A DNA stretch of 64,000 nt from Yinghuangia aomiensis (GTDB lineage: Bacteria > Actinomycetota > Actinomycetes > Streptomycetales > Streptomycetaceae): positions 124,001 to 188,000 of the forward strand of contig NZ_BAABHS010000008.1 of NCBI RefSeq assembly GCF_039542225.1, read 5' to 3'. The translations under genes and the position numbers were made by a program. Shown piece by piece: positions 33,653 through 42,568 of the stretch. The notes under the pieces were generated by a model. The model worked only from the letters and a program-made list of their open reading frames with translations, did not search any database and was not told where the DNA came from. Within the stretch, counting starts at the first letter, position 1. Each line of letters opens with the position of its first letter.

Positions 33653-35611
33653 ATGCAGCGTGTCCTGAACGGGCGGTACGTGCTGCTGGAGGAAGTGGCT
33701 CGCGGTGGAATGGGGGCGATCTGGCGGGCCACCGACCGGCTCATCGAACGGGAAGTCGCCGTGAAGCTGATTCCGCTGTCGGCGGATGATGCGGACCTAC
33801 GGCTGCTGGTGGCCGAAGCGCGTGCGGTGGGTGCGGTGTCGAGTCCCTACGTGGCGGCAGTCTTCGATTGCGGACGCGATGCGTACGACGGGTACGTGGT
33901 GATGGAGCTGGTGCGCGGACGTTCGCTGGAGCAGCTGCTCACGGAGGAGCAACTCCCGGATCTGCGCCGTGTGCTGATGTGGACCGACCAGATCTGCGCA
34001 GGGTTGGAGGCGGCGCACGCCTGCGGCGTGGTCCATCGGGACATCAAGCCCGCGAACGTGATGATCACCCCCGACGACCAGGTCAAGATCGTCGATTTCG
34101 GCATTGCCCGCAACGTCGGCCAAGTCCATACCCGCGGGGCCGCGCTCGTCGCCACCGACGGATCCGGCCCGGCGTTCGGCACGCCTTCGTACATCGCGCC
34201 CGAACAGATCAACTCCGAACCCGCCGATGCGCGGACGGACTTGTACTCCCTGGGCTGCCTGTTGTTCCAGCTGCTGACCGGGGACACCCCCTTCGGTCGG
34301 GGCAGCCTCGTCGAGCTGATCATGCACCACGTCCGCACACCGCCGCCCACCCTCGCGCAGCGCGGGCGAGCGTTGCCGCAAGAGTGGGAGGACCTGGTCG
34401 CGGACCTGCTGGCGAAGGACCGTCGGTACCGCCCCGCCGACGCCGACGAAGTACGCCGCAGGCTCACCCGTATCGCCGCCGGAATGAACGACGTCGCACC
34501 TGCGGATGTGCTCACACGGCCCGTGCCGCTGCCCGCACCGACGCTGCGCGAGACCCTCCTGGCCCGGCGGGCGGGTTTGGCGGAGGGCGTCCCCTGGTTT
34601 CAGTGGGTGGAGAACCGGCCGGCACCGACGAGTGACGACCATCGCGGGACGTGCTGCGATCCTCTGCGGCCGTTGGGCTATACCTGCGATCCCGCATCCA
34701 ACAGGACGATCGGCGACCGATCGCGGATCGTGGGGCGTGCGCCGGACGGAACCGGCTTCGTCGCGGTCGGCCGTGGACTGGTGGCATTCCGCCGCGGACA
34801 GCCGACCGAGAAGGTCGTGGATGCCATCGCCGCAACGGCGATCACCGCCGCGATGCGATGGAACGGCGTTGCCGAGGGCTGTCTCGCCCTGCAACCGGTA
34901 CGAGGCCTGGCCATGACCAGGTACGCCTCGGCCGGCTGGGGCCTGTCCTGCCTCTGGTCGATCCACGACCTCCCCGAAAGCGGCGCGGCCGACACCGACT
35001 GGCCCTGGCTGTTGGGGCGACCGTTCCATCACCACCATCTGTACACGCCTCCACGTGTCCCGGCGCGGTCGGTCGCCGGTGGCATCGGCATGGCACTGAG
35101 CCTGTTGAACGCTGTCGCCGCGGTCAACGACGCCGGGTTGCCCGGCATCGCGGCCACGCCCACGACGATCCTGCCGGGTCCCGAACGCGACGAGTTCCGG
35201 CTTCTCGGGCTGCCGGTCGCCGCCGAGGACCTGCCCCGCGAGGCGTTCGACGATGTCGACTACACCATTCACCCGCTGATGGGGTGCTGGGGCAGAGGCG
35301 AGGACATCCTGCGCGGGCCCAATCCCACGGCCCCGACCAACAGGCGCGTTTGGGACTTCATCGCCCGGGAGACCGCCAACACCCTGCTTCTGCACCAGGT
35401 GGGTGCGCTCCTGTACCTGTGGCTCGAGGCACCCACGGTCGCGGAGCTGCCTCGGAAAGGGATCGACGGCTGGTCGCTCGGGTGGCGTCCGAAGCGCCTG
35501 ACGCACGGACCGGCCGCACTGTCGAACCTGATCACCGCACTGACCCACCCCGACCCGCACAACCGGCCCACGCCCGAAGAGGCGCGGACGGCCCTCCGGC
35601 AAATGCAGTGA
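33653..35611 (+). CDS. Soluble Ser/Thr protein kinase with an uncharacterised C-terminal half
   Basis: A 652-residue protein. Residues 8-270 are a complete Hanks kinase: ARGGMGAIW loop, Lys38 in VAVKL, catalytic Asp130 in HRDIKPAN, DFG at 148-150, and GTPSYIAPEQ. No transmembrane helix follows, unlike PknB-type kinases. Residues 290-652 match no domain I know, but the last 90 (HQVGALLYLWLE, then LITALTHPDPHNRPTPEEAR) resemble a kinase C-lobe without catalytic residues, so a degenerate second kinase fold is possible. The ATG has GGGGGAGG 4 bases upstream. It converges on a NACHT gene. Possible roles are signalling or phage defence. Confidence 0.88.
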   Translation: MQRVLNGRYVLLEEVARGGMGAIWRATDRLIEREVAVKLIPLSADDADLRLLVAEARAVGAVSSPYVAAVFDCGRDAYDGYVVMELVRGRSLEQLLTEEQLPDLRRVLMWTDQICAGLEAAHACGVVHRDIKPANVMITPDDQVKIVDFGIARNVGQVHTRGAALVATDGSGPAFGTPSYIAPEQINSEPADARTDLYSLGCLLFQLLTGDTPFGRGSLVELIMHHVRTPPPTLAQRGRALPQEWEDLVADLLAKDRRYRPADADEVRRRLTRIAAGMNDVAPADVLTRPVPLPAPTLRETLLARRAGLAEGVPWFQWVENRPAPTSDDHRGTCCDPLRPLGYTCDPASNRTIGDRSRIVGRAPDGTGFVAVGRGLVAFRRGQPTEKVVDAIAATAITAAMRWNGVAEGCLALQPVRGLAMTRYASAGWGLSCLWSIHDLPESGAADTDWPWLLGRPFHHHHLYTPPRVPARSVAGGIGMALSLLNAVAAVNDAGLPGIAATPTTILPGPERDEFRLLGLPVAAEDLPREAFDDVDYTIHPLMGCWGRGEDILRGPNPTAPTNRRVWDFIARETANTLLLHQVGALLYLWLEAPTVAELPRKGIDGWSLGWRPKRLTHGPAALSNLITALTHPDPHNRPTPEEARTALRQMQ

Positions 35612-35643
35612 CCAGCACGGCACGTCAGACGGAACATGGCGGA

Positions 35644-35667
35644 GTCGCGCAAGGTGATCCGCGCGAC
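35644..35667. terminator. Possible hairpin between kinase and NACHT genes
   Basis: GTCGCGC and GCGCGAC form a 7-bp perfect stem around a 10-base loop, in the 96-base space between two convergent genes. Weak by itself, but positioned as a terminator. Confidence 0.35.
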
Positions 35668-35707
35668 CGACAAAGATGCCACCCACCTACCCACCCGGAC
35701 GGCGGCT

Positions 35708-38404
35708 TCAGCGCGCGGGTGGCGACGTTGGGGTGGGCTCGAACCCGTGCAGGTACACGGCGATGCCGGAAACAGGCCTCTCCGTGAGGGCGTTCGTCGC
35801 TGCCTCGGCCGTGATGCGGGGGAAGTCCACCCGTTCGGAGCGGGGCTGTGGCACGAGAGCGAACGGGATGTCGTCCTGGTGGAGGCCGTCCAGGGGCCGA
35901 TCGTGCCACCGGACGCTGTATCCGGGCGCGACAAGGTGGACCTGGGTCAAGTCAGGGCAGCGCGCGAGGAGGCGCAGATCCATCGCCCGGAGAGCGGGTA
36001 CGGTGACGACCACGCCCTTGAGGCCGCTGACACGGCACAGTCGCTCCAGCAGATCGCGGTCGCCGTCCAGTTCGACCCACGGGAGGCAGGGGAGCACTGC
36101 CGCAGCGGCGAGCCGGCGCGGGGACGTGATGGCCACCCCGGTCCGCGGTGGGACGCGGCTGAGAACGGATCGCGCATACCCGACGTCGTCGAACGCGTCC
36201 CACGCGGCGTAGAAGGCGCGGGAGAGCCGGGGATGCGGGAGGCCGTCCCTCGCCGCCGCCGCGGCGTACCGGGCGAGCACGGCCATCGCGGATTCGCCGC
36301 CGATCTCCGCCAGCAGACGGATGATGTGCACCGGCCCGGGGCCGGCCTCCGAGGGCGCACCGAGGCTTTCGGGAAGCAACCCGAGCAGAGGCTGTCCGAT
36401 CTTGGCGAGCGCGACAGCTTCCTCGGGCGACGCGGGCGGCAGCAACTGCGCAGCGATCCGCGCGACTTCGACACGCAGAGCAGGATCGACGTCCGATGCG
36501 TCACCGACCGCTTCGGCTGCGAGCAGGACGAGGTCGGCCCGTACCGATGTCCCCTGCGTAGCGCGGGCCAGCAGCCCGTGGACGAGTCGGTTGCGGTCGT
36601 GCTCGAGAGCGAGTCTGACCGCCATGACGAACATCTCGTGCCACTGGTCGTCTTCGCCTGCCCGATTGACGATCTGCCCGAGATCGCGGTGGGCGAGCGC
36701 CTGCTTCGCCGCCAGGAACCTCTGGAAGGTCGGATGGACGAAATCGACGCGGCCGACGCCGGGTTCGCACAGGATTCCGGAGCGCAGGAGCAGCATCCGC
36801 ACCAGGTCGTCCGGGTCCGCCGTCCCGCCGAACGGGCGCGCATAGTGGGCGACGCGTTCCACGGCTTCCTCGAACGTGACTTCCGCATAGCCGTTGCGGG
36901 TCATCCAGTAGGCAAGCTCGCCGAGCAGGGCCTTGCGCTGTGCTTCACCGAATCGGACCTCGGCGGACGCGGGGACTCCGCGAACCTCGTCACGGCTCGC
37001 GAGAAGCATGGCGATGGCGTCGTCGTACAGGCGGATCCGGTCGTTGGGGAGGGTGAGACGCTGCTCGTGGTGCAAGGTGCAGATCAGCGCGCACAGCAGG
37101 GGGTTCGCGGCGAGTCTCCGCAAGTCCCGGTCCAGCAGGAGCCGGTTCAGCAGATCGTGTCGCCGGTTGGCGAGATCGACGGCCCGGTCCGGTCGTTCCT
37201 TCGCCACGGCACGGTGCCAGTGGGCGATGAAAGCGCGTTGGTCGGCCGGACCCATCGGTTGAAGCGCCGCTTCGGGTAGTCCGGCGTGCCCGTGCCGGCC
37301 TCCGGACAGTGCGGCGGGGCGAGACGCGACGATCATCCGTACACGGGGGTACTCGCCGAGCAACTCCGGGAGCCACACGCCCCAGAAGACGTCGCGCTCG
37401 GCGGCCGTCAGCTCGTCGACACCGTCGACCAAGAGGACGGCACGGCCTTCGTCCATCAGCCCGCGGATCCAACCCGGAGGCAGTTCGGCGCGCAGCATCG
37501 TCCCGATCTGGTCGAGGAACCGTTCGGGCTCGGGGCCGTTCGTCTCGAAGAAGAAGTGCCGAAGGACGAGGAAGAACGGGACTGCTCCTTCCCAATCCGC
37601 CAAGGCTTCCGGAAACCCGTCCCGCGCGGCCCACAGGGCGACTCGCCGCAGCAGCGTGGTCTTGCCGGATCCGGCTTCGCCGGTGACCAGCATGCGGCGT
37701 TGGCCGCGGAGCAGATCCTCGATGCGCAGGGGGCGGTCCGAGTCGGGCAGGATCCGGCCCCGGCTGTGCGCTTGGAGGCTCATGTACGCGCTGCCGATCG
37801 AGTAGCGGAAGTCACGGTCGCGGAGTCTGACCCCGAACAGCTCCAGCTTGTCCAGACGCTTGGCCACCGCGGAGCAGTACCGCGCTTCGAAGACAGCGAG
37901 CGCTTCGTCACCCGGCGCCGAGACGTGCCGTTCGATGCGTTCCAGGCGGGAGAGCTGCTCGATCTCGATGCGTTCCGGGAACTTCGGGTGTTTCGCCACG
38001 AATTCGACGACATGGATACACACGAGGACGGAGAGCTGTTCGTACGCGCCGCGGCCGGCGAGCGTGAGTTCACGGTGGGCCGGCAGTTCGGGAGCCGTCG
38101 CCCGGAGCCAGGCGGCCAGGCGTTCGGGATCCATGGCGTACCGGAGGGGCAGCCGGGAGTCGACGACGCCTATGCGGTCGAATGCGGCTTTGACGCATTC
38201 GGCCGCGGCGGTCCATTCGTGGTCCGCAAGGCCGCGGAACTCGGTCGCGCGGAGTTCCTTGGCTTCGCGGGCGACCTTGTCCACGAGCCTGCCGAACGCC
38301 GTGCGGTCGATCTCTTCCTGGTTGAGACGGTGCCGCTGATGGAGTGCGGTCGCCGCGCGCTGCACCACCAGGGCGGCCAGGCGCACGCTTGCCGGATCGG
38401 CCAT
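35708..38404 (-). CDS. NACHT-domain NTPase (STAND family)
   Basis: An 898-residue cytoplasmic protein. An N-terminal helical domain spans about 1-225. The NACHT domain begins with Walker A GEAGSGKTT (242-250), Walker B RAVLLVDGVDEL (321-332) and the MIVASRPAA sensor region, followed by the winged-helix part. A helical segment follows, then leucine-rich-like strands near the end (LKGVVVTVPALRAMDLRLLA, CPDLTQVHL). Bacterial NACHT proteins of this build include antiphage sensors that oligomerise on a trigger; no nuclease, TIR or pore effector is visible here. The ATG has GGGGGA 6 bases upstream. The gene is convergent with the kinase, so not in the same operon. Confidence 0.88.
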   Translation of the reverse strand: MADPASVRLAALVVQRAATALHQRHRLNQEEIDRTAFGRLVDKVAREAKELRATEFRGLADHEWTAAAECVKAAFDRIGVVDSRLPLRYAMDPERLAAWLRATAPELPAHRELTLAGRGAYEQLSVLVCIHVVEFVAKHPKFPERIEIEQLSRLERIERHVSAPGDEALAVFEARYCSAVAKRLDKLELFGVRLRDRDFRYSIGSAYMSLQAHSRGRILPDSDRPLRIEDLLRGQRRMLVTGEAGSGKTTLLRRVALWAARDGFPEALADWEGAVPFFLVLRHFFFETNGPEPERFLDQIGTMLRAELPPGWIRGLMDEGRAVLLVDGVDELTAAERDVFWGVWLPELLGEYPRVRMIVASRPAALSGGRHGHAGLPEAALQPMGPADQRAFIAHWHRAVAKERPDRAVDLANRRHDLLNRLLLDRDLRRLAANPLLCALICTLHHEQRLTLPNDRIRLYDDAIAMLLASRDEVRGVPASAEVRFGEAQRKALLGELAYWMTRNGYAEVTFEEAVERVAHYARPFGGTADPDDLVRMLLLRSGILCEPGVGRVDFVHPTFQRFLAAKQALAHRDLGQIVNRAGEDDQWHEMFVMAVRLALEHDRNRLVHGLLARATQGTSVRADLVLLAAEAVGDASDVDPALRVEVARIAAQLLPPASPEEAVALAKIGQPLLGLLPESLGAPSEAGPGPVHIIRLLAEIGGESAMAVLARYAAAAARDGLPHPRLSRAFYAAWDAFDDVGYARSVLSRVPPRTGVAITSPRRLAAAAVLPCLPWVELDGDRDLLERLCRVSGLKGVVVTVPALRAMDLRLLARCPDLTQVHLVAPGYSVRWHDRPLDGLHQDDIPFALVPQPRSERVDFPRITAEAATNALTERPVSGIAVYLHGFEPTPTSPPAR

Positions 38405-38625
38405 GGACGTTCCCCCGAGGTCGCTCGCCGTCCGTTCCAGCATATGCAGGAGCGGATGCTGCCGCGGCCTCCACGGGATGCTCGCGGCGGGACACTCCGG
38501 CCTGGGCGGCGGGCAGGGCCCGGCGACGGCGCGCACGCAGAGCCGCCGCCGGGCCCCGGCCTCACGCCGTGCGGATCATGGCCGGACAAATGCAGGGCAA
38601 TTCCCACTCCGAAAACAAGTCCCGG

Positions 38626-39411
38626 TCACTTCGCGGGTGATGCGTCGGTGTCCGTGGCCACGCCGGTCAGGTCACGGATCTCGGCGGCTTGGGCCAGGGC
38701 CGTCGCGGCGTTCTCGCGGTCGGTGGGGGAGAGCGTCAGGCGGTCGAGTTCGTCGAGCCGGGCGTGGGCTTGTGCGGGATCGTCCAGGCGCAGGTGGAGT
38801 TCGGCGAGGAAGGCCAGGGCTTCGACACGGTCTGCCGGTGTCGCGGTCGGGTCCGGGCGGTCGACCGCGCCGGAGAGGGACTTCGCCGCCTGTGCGACAT
38901 CACCGCGGGAGTCTGCGGTGACCACGGCGTTGGCGTGGGCGGCGGCGAGCCTGCTGGTGGTGGCCGGTGCGGACTCCGGCTCGGCGCTCGCGTCGGACCC
39001 TGCGTCCTGGGGCACGTCGGGCTCGGCGCGGACCACGCGGATCCAGTTCCCGGACGGGTCGATCAGGCTGAACCCGCTCAGTCCGCCGTAGTTCTTCCGG
39101 CGCCTGGGGCGCGTGATCCGGGGGAACCCGGCCAGCGGGAGCCGGCCGTACTTCGTGCGCAGGCCCGCGGCGAACGCCTCGAACAGCGGCTCGGTGTCCG
39201 GGACGGCGACCAGGCACGAGCCGTAGGAGTCCTCGGCGCGGAAGCCGGCGATGCCGTTGTAGTGGAGTTCGACACTGCCGCGCCGCAAGGCGACGTAAGG
39301 GTTCGGCCGGGTCTGCCGGTAGGTGACCTCGAACCCGAGGGCGGTGTGGAAGTCGGTGATCTCGTCGATCGAGGCGCAGGGCAGGATGGGAATCACTCGT
39401 GCGTCGGCCAT
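38626..39411 (-). CDS. VOC-family protein with helical-repeat C-terminal extension
   Basis: A 261-residue protein. Residues 5-125 form a glyoxalase/bleomycin-resistance (VOC) fold (IPILPCASIDEITDFHTALG, GLSGFSLIDPSGNWIRVV). After an acidic Ser/Ala/Pro linker, residues 150-250 form paired helices (RVEALAFLAELHLRLDDPAQ, then ENAATALAQAAEIRDL) that look TPR-like. VOC proteins bind metals or sequester drugs; the added tail suggests a partner protein. The ATG has only a weak GGA upstream. No obvious operon link to the FAD oxidoreductase gene upstream, 91 bases away on the same strand. Confidence 0.8.
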   Translation of the reverse strand: MADARVIPILPCASIDEITDFHTALGFEVTYRQTRPNPYVALRRGSVELHYNGIAGFRAEDSYGSCLVAVPDTEPLFEAFAAGLRTKYGRLPLAGFPRITRPRRRKNYGGLSGFSLIDPSGNWIRVVRAEPDVPQDAGSDASAEPESAPATTSRLAAAHANAVVTADSRGDVAQAAKSLSGAVDRPDPTATPADRVEALAFLAELHLRLDDPAQAHARLDELDRLTLSPTDRENAATALAQAAEIRDLTGVATDTDASPAK

Positions 39412-39502
39412 GATCTTGATCCAACCACCGCGCGAAGCATCGTCGCGGCGCGCGACGAGGATCGTGGCGCAACCGCGACGGCGACACGTCCGACGCCCCT
39501 GT

Positions 39503-40753
39503 TCAGGGCTGGTCGCGGAGCAGCTCGCGGGCCGCGCGGGCACCGGAGGCCAGGGCGCCTTGGACGGAGCCCGTGGCGCGGTGGTCCCCGCACAGGTAGC
39601 GGCCGGGCGCGATACGGGTGGTGCGCGACAGGGGGAGTCCGGCGGGCATGGCCGGCAGCGCGTCCGTGATGGTGGCGGTGTCGACGAGTTCCCAACCGGC
39701 GGTGTCCGCCTGGTAGATGTCCGCCAGCGCGGCCCGCACACGGGCGTGCGCTCCGGGCGGGTCGCCGCCGAGCACCGAGGCCTGCACCAGGTGCGCGCCG
39801 GGCGGGGCGTAGGTCGGGGCGATGTTGCTGAGCACGCAGGTGTTCAGGAGCCGCATGCGGGTGTCGGTGATCAGCATCGGCTCGTCGAGGGGCTTGTCCG
39901 GTGTGGCGAACTGGTAGGTCGTCACGGTGCGGTACGCCGGAAGTTCCGCGTCCGGTACCAGGCGGGCGGCAGCCGCCGGTCCGGTCGCGACGACGACCGC
40001 GCGGGCGCCCAGTTCGGTGCCGTCCACGAGCAGCACGCCCTGCGGGGTCAGGGCCTGGACGGGGGCGTCGGCGATCACCGTGCCGTCCGGCAGCCCGGCG
40101 GCCAGCCGGCGGGGGACCGCACCGATCCCGTCGGCGGGAAGGCACAGGCTGCCACGCAGCATGCTGCGCCACACCAGGTGCAGGACCCGCGCCGAGGTGG
40201 CCAGGCCGTCCTCGAGGAACACCCCGGACAGGAAAGGCCGGAAGAACCGCGCGACGAAGTCCTCGGTGAACCCCCAGCCCGCCAGCGCTCGGGCGGCCGT
40301 GGTGTCCCGGGCGGCCGAGGGAAGGGCCTTGAGGGCGCGTGCGGGCGGCAGGACGGTCCACGCGGACAGCGCGGCCAGCGCGGCCATGTCCCGGGGGCCG
40401 ACCCCGCCGCGCACCGCGGCCACGGCGTCGTGCCACCGGCGGGTGGGGTCCGCGACCCGGAGCGGACCGCCCGGGCCGTGCGCGAGTACGCCCGGGTAGA
40501 ACGGCCGCAGCCGCAGCGCACGCAGGTCCAGGCTCCGACGGACCTGCGGATAGGAGGTGTTGAACACCTGGAATCCGCGGTCCAGGACGAATCCGTCGCG
40601 GCGTTGCGACCGCATGCGGCCGCCCACCGTCCCGGACGCTTCCAGGACGCGCACGCTCCGGCCCGCCGCGACCAGGTCCGCGGCGCACGCCAGCCCCGCC
40701 ATGCCCGCGCCGACCACGACGGCGTCCACGCCCGGCTGCATCTTCGGTGCCAT
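39503..40753 (-). CDS. FAD-dependent amine-oxidase-like oxidoreductase
   Basis: A 416-residue flavoprotein of the NAD(P)-binding/amine oxidase group. The dinucleotide motif is VVVGAGMAGLACAADLVAAG (residues 10-29), ending with Glu in VRVLEAS. The GG-doublet GGRMRSQRRDGF and the C-terminal FAD contact YLCGDHRATGSVQGALASG are present. Relatives include protoporphyrinogen oxidase-like and carotenoid desaturase-like proteins of unknown substrate. The ATG has AAGGA 6 bases upstream. It is alone, with 396 upstream bases free of genes. Confidence 0.85.
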   Translation of the reverse strand: MAPKMQPGVDAVVVGAGMAGLACAADLVAAGRSVRVLEASGTVGGRMRSQRRDGFVLDRGFQVFNTSYPQVRRSLDLRALRLRPFYPGVLAHGPGGPLRVADPTRRWHDAVAAVRGGVGPRDMAALAALSAWTVLPPARALKALPSAARDTTAARALAGWGFTEDFVARFFRPFLSGVFLEDGLATSARVLHLVWRSMLRGSLCLPADGIGAVPRRLAAGLPDGTVIADAPVQALTPQGVLLVDGTELGARAVVVATGPAAAARLVPDAELPAYRTVTTYQFATPDKPLDEPMLITDTRMRLLNTCVLSNIAPTYAPPGAHLVQASVLGGDPPGAHARVRAALADIYQADTAGWELVDTATITDALPAMPAGLPLSRTTRIAPGRYLCGDHRATGSVQGALASGARAARELLRDQP

Positions 40754-41149
40754 CGCCCGTCCTTCTCCCCATTGCCCGCCTCGGTGGACGGCCGCCCACG
40801 TCCCGGGCGGTGTGGTCACGCCACGATGTCCCGGGCCTCGTTCATCAACGGACGGATGACGCAGACGCATGGGTACCGGCCCGGAACGGCGGGCGCCGTG
40901 ACCCCGCAAGCTCGCCGACGGCGATGGTCCGGGCGTCGAACACCGCCGAGGAGTGGTCGGGGTGTTCGTGCGTGCGTCCGTGCGTTCCACCCCGCTCCGT
41001 GTCGGTACACGGACACACTCCGGCATGTGCGGGCGCACCGACGGGTGTCGGCGCGGGAACCTCGACAAGTTCACCCGACCGGGCGACCACCGGCCGACTC
41101 CGCGTTCCGCACGGCCCACGGCCGCGTCGCGTCGGACTCGGCGCCTGCG
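40754..41149. other. Intergenic region with one hairpin, no gene seen
   Basis: No frame with convincing coding character is present on either strand. TCCGTGT-CGGT-ACACGGA (40996-41013) is a perfect 7-bp inverted repeat that could be an operator or the terminator of the leftward DedA gene. The rest is the promoter region of the FAD oxidoreductase. Confidence 0.5.
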
Positions 41150-41683
41150 TCACCAGGAGACGAGGTGGGACAGCCCGGTGCCGATCGCGGTCGTGGCGGT
41201 GCCGATCCAGCGTCCGGCGAGGACGAGGCCCGCGGACCAGGCGACGGCTCCCGGAGCGGCCCAACGAACGAAGTGCGGGTAGCTGGTGGGGCCGAGGCCG
41301 ACGAGCCGGGGGACGAGCGTCCTCGGTCCGGTGAACCAGCGGGCCGCCGGCACGACCGACGCGGACGGCGTGCGGGACAGTACGCCGGGCAGGCGGTGTA
41401 CGGCACGGGCCATACGACCGGGCACCCCGTTGCCGGTACGGGCGGCCCGTCGCCCTGCCGCGAAGCCGAGGCTGTCGGCGCACAGCGCGGCCAGGGCGGC
41501 GCAGAGAACAGCGCAGGCCGGTGGGACGGCGCCGGACGCGGTGAGGTGTCCGAGGGCCAGCACGGTGGCGGTGCCGGGGACGAACATGCCTGCGAGGCTG
41601 ACGCCTTCGGCGGCCAGGACGAGTGAGACGAGGGCGTAGGCGAGGGGTGACGGCAACGCGTCCAGCCACGTCGCGGGGTTCAC
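41150..41683 (-). CDS. DedA/VTT-like membrane protein
   Basis: A 177-residue protein with four to five helices and the DedA layout: N-terminal re-entrant segment (GVSLAGMFVPGTATVLALGH), the ALAALCADSLGFAAGRRAAR helix with the conserved Asp/Gly-x-x-x-Gly-Arg, and FTGPRTLVPRLVGLG, which matches the (F/Y)xRFxPxxR segment. Family members are lipid scramblases or flippases in the cytoplasmic membrane. GTG start overlapping the methyltransferase stop by 4 bases (GTGA), so the pair is translationally coupled. Confidence 0.82.
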   Translation of the reverse strand: MNPATWLDALPSPLAYALVSLVLAAEGVSLAGMFVPGTATVLALGHLTASGAVPPACAVLCAALAALCADSLGFAAGRRAARTGNGVPGRMARAVHRLPGVLSRTPSASVVPAARWFTGPRTLVPRLVGLGPTSYPHFVRWAAPGAVAWSAGLVLAGRWIGTATTAIGTGLSHLVSW

Positions 41684-42468
41684 CGGGCCGTCCGGCGGAC
41701 GGGTTCGGCGGCGAGGTGGTGTACCCAGGCGGGTGGGATGTTGCCGGTCACCAGGGTGCGGTCGACGCCGTACTGGGTGACGAATCCGCGGACGATGTGC
41801 CGGGTGAGTGCCAGCCGACGACGTCGGGCGGGGCCGGACACCGCGGCGTGCAGCGTCGGGAGGCCCGCGTAGGCGAAGAAGGACAGGCGTCCGCGCGGGC
41901 GCAGTGCGGCGAACAACTGCTCCAGGATCGCTTCGGCCGTGTCCGGGGCGGTGGTGGCGAAGGGCAGGCCGCAGATGACGACGTCGTAGCGGGCTTCGCC
42001 GAGGTCGAGGTCTTCGACGCGGCCGGTGAGGACACGTGTCTGCCCCCTCAGGCGGGCCGGGGGTGCGGCCGCCGCGGGAGTGACGGCCGAGGGGAGGGCG
42101 GCTGTCGGCCTGTCGGCGAGGGGCGCGCGGTCGCCGAGGTGGTGCACGAGCAGGTCCGCGAAGCGCGGGTTCGCTTCCACGAGGTCGAGCCGGTCGGTGT
42201 CGGTCATGGCGTCGGCGATGTGGCGGGTCACCGATCCCGTCCCCGGGCCGACCTCGAGGATGGTCCGCGCCGCGTCCGGAGCGGCACCGCGCACGGCGCG
42301 GGTGAGTTCGCGGGCCAAGGCGCGGGAACTGGGGGTGACCGAGCCCGTCGTGTGCCGGTCGCGGCAGAACTCCCGGACGAACGCGAGCGGGTGGGTGCCG
42401 CGGCGGAAGGGGCTGGGGGCGGGGACGGCGGATGAGGCGGATGCAGCAGATGAGGCGGAGGGCTTCAT
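41680..42468 (-). CDS. SAM-dependent methyltransferase (phospholipid N-methyltransferase / KsgA-like)
   Basis: A 262-residue class I methyltransferase. Motif I is ILEVGPGTGSVTRHIADAM, with DLVEANPRF as the acidic loop and YDVVICGLPFAT as the motif-IV region. The layout resembles PmtA-type phosphatidylethanolamine methyltransferases and rRNA adenine dimethylases. The N-terminus is a Ser/Ala-rich low-complexity stretch. Coupling to a DedA-type lipid transporter favours a membrane-lipid substrate. The promoter carries TTGACT and a CGGATAG-TGATG-CTATCCG palindrome shared with the divergent MerR gene, so MerR control is likely. Confidence 0.82.
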   Translation of the reverse strand: MKPSASSAASASSAVPAPSPFRRGTHPLAFVREFCRDRHTTGSVTPSSRALARELTRAVRGAAPDAARTILEVGPGTGSVTRHIADAMTDTDRLDLVEANPRFADLLVHHLGDRAPLADRPTAALPSAVTPAAAAPPARLRGQTRVLTGRVEDLDLGEARYDVVICGLPFATTAPDTAEAILEQLFAALRPRGRLSFFAYAGLPTLHAAVSGPARRRRLALTRHIVRGFVTQYGVDRTLVTGNIPPAWVHHLAAEPVRRTAR

Positions 42469-42473
42469 GAGTA

Positions 42474-42520
42474 CGGATAGTGATGCTATCCGTTATGGAA
42501 AGTCAAGCTATCCATATAAT
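42474..42520. promoter_or_regulatory. Divergent MerR-type promoter/operator
   Basis: CGGATAG-TGATG-CTATCCG (42474-42492) is a perfect 7-bp inverted repeat directly before the methyltransferase start, with another CTATCC at 42508. On the minus strand TTGACT (42501-42506) is followed after 17-19 bases by TCACTA/ACTATC inside the palindrome, the long spacer typical of MerR promoters. On the plus strand TATAAT (42515-42520) serves the MerR gene. Confidence 0.65.
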
Positions 42521-42568
42521 GGGCCCGACGGAGCGGACGAGCGCTCCGACCGCCACAGGGAGAACGCC

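Noticed and set aside
35010..35050. His-rich stretch (FHHHHLY) in the kinase as a metal site
   Set aside because: Four adjacent His without other ligands in spacing is not a known motif; probably incidental.
37286..39091. Long plus-strand frame opposite the NACHT gene
   Set aside because: Low-complexity, no family, and the NACHT reading on the other strand has all motifs.
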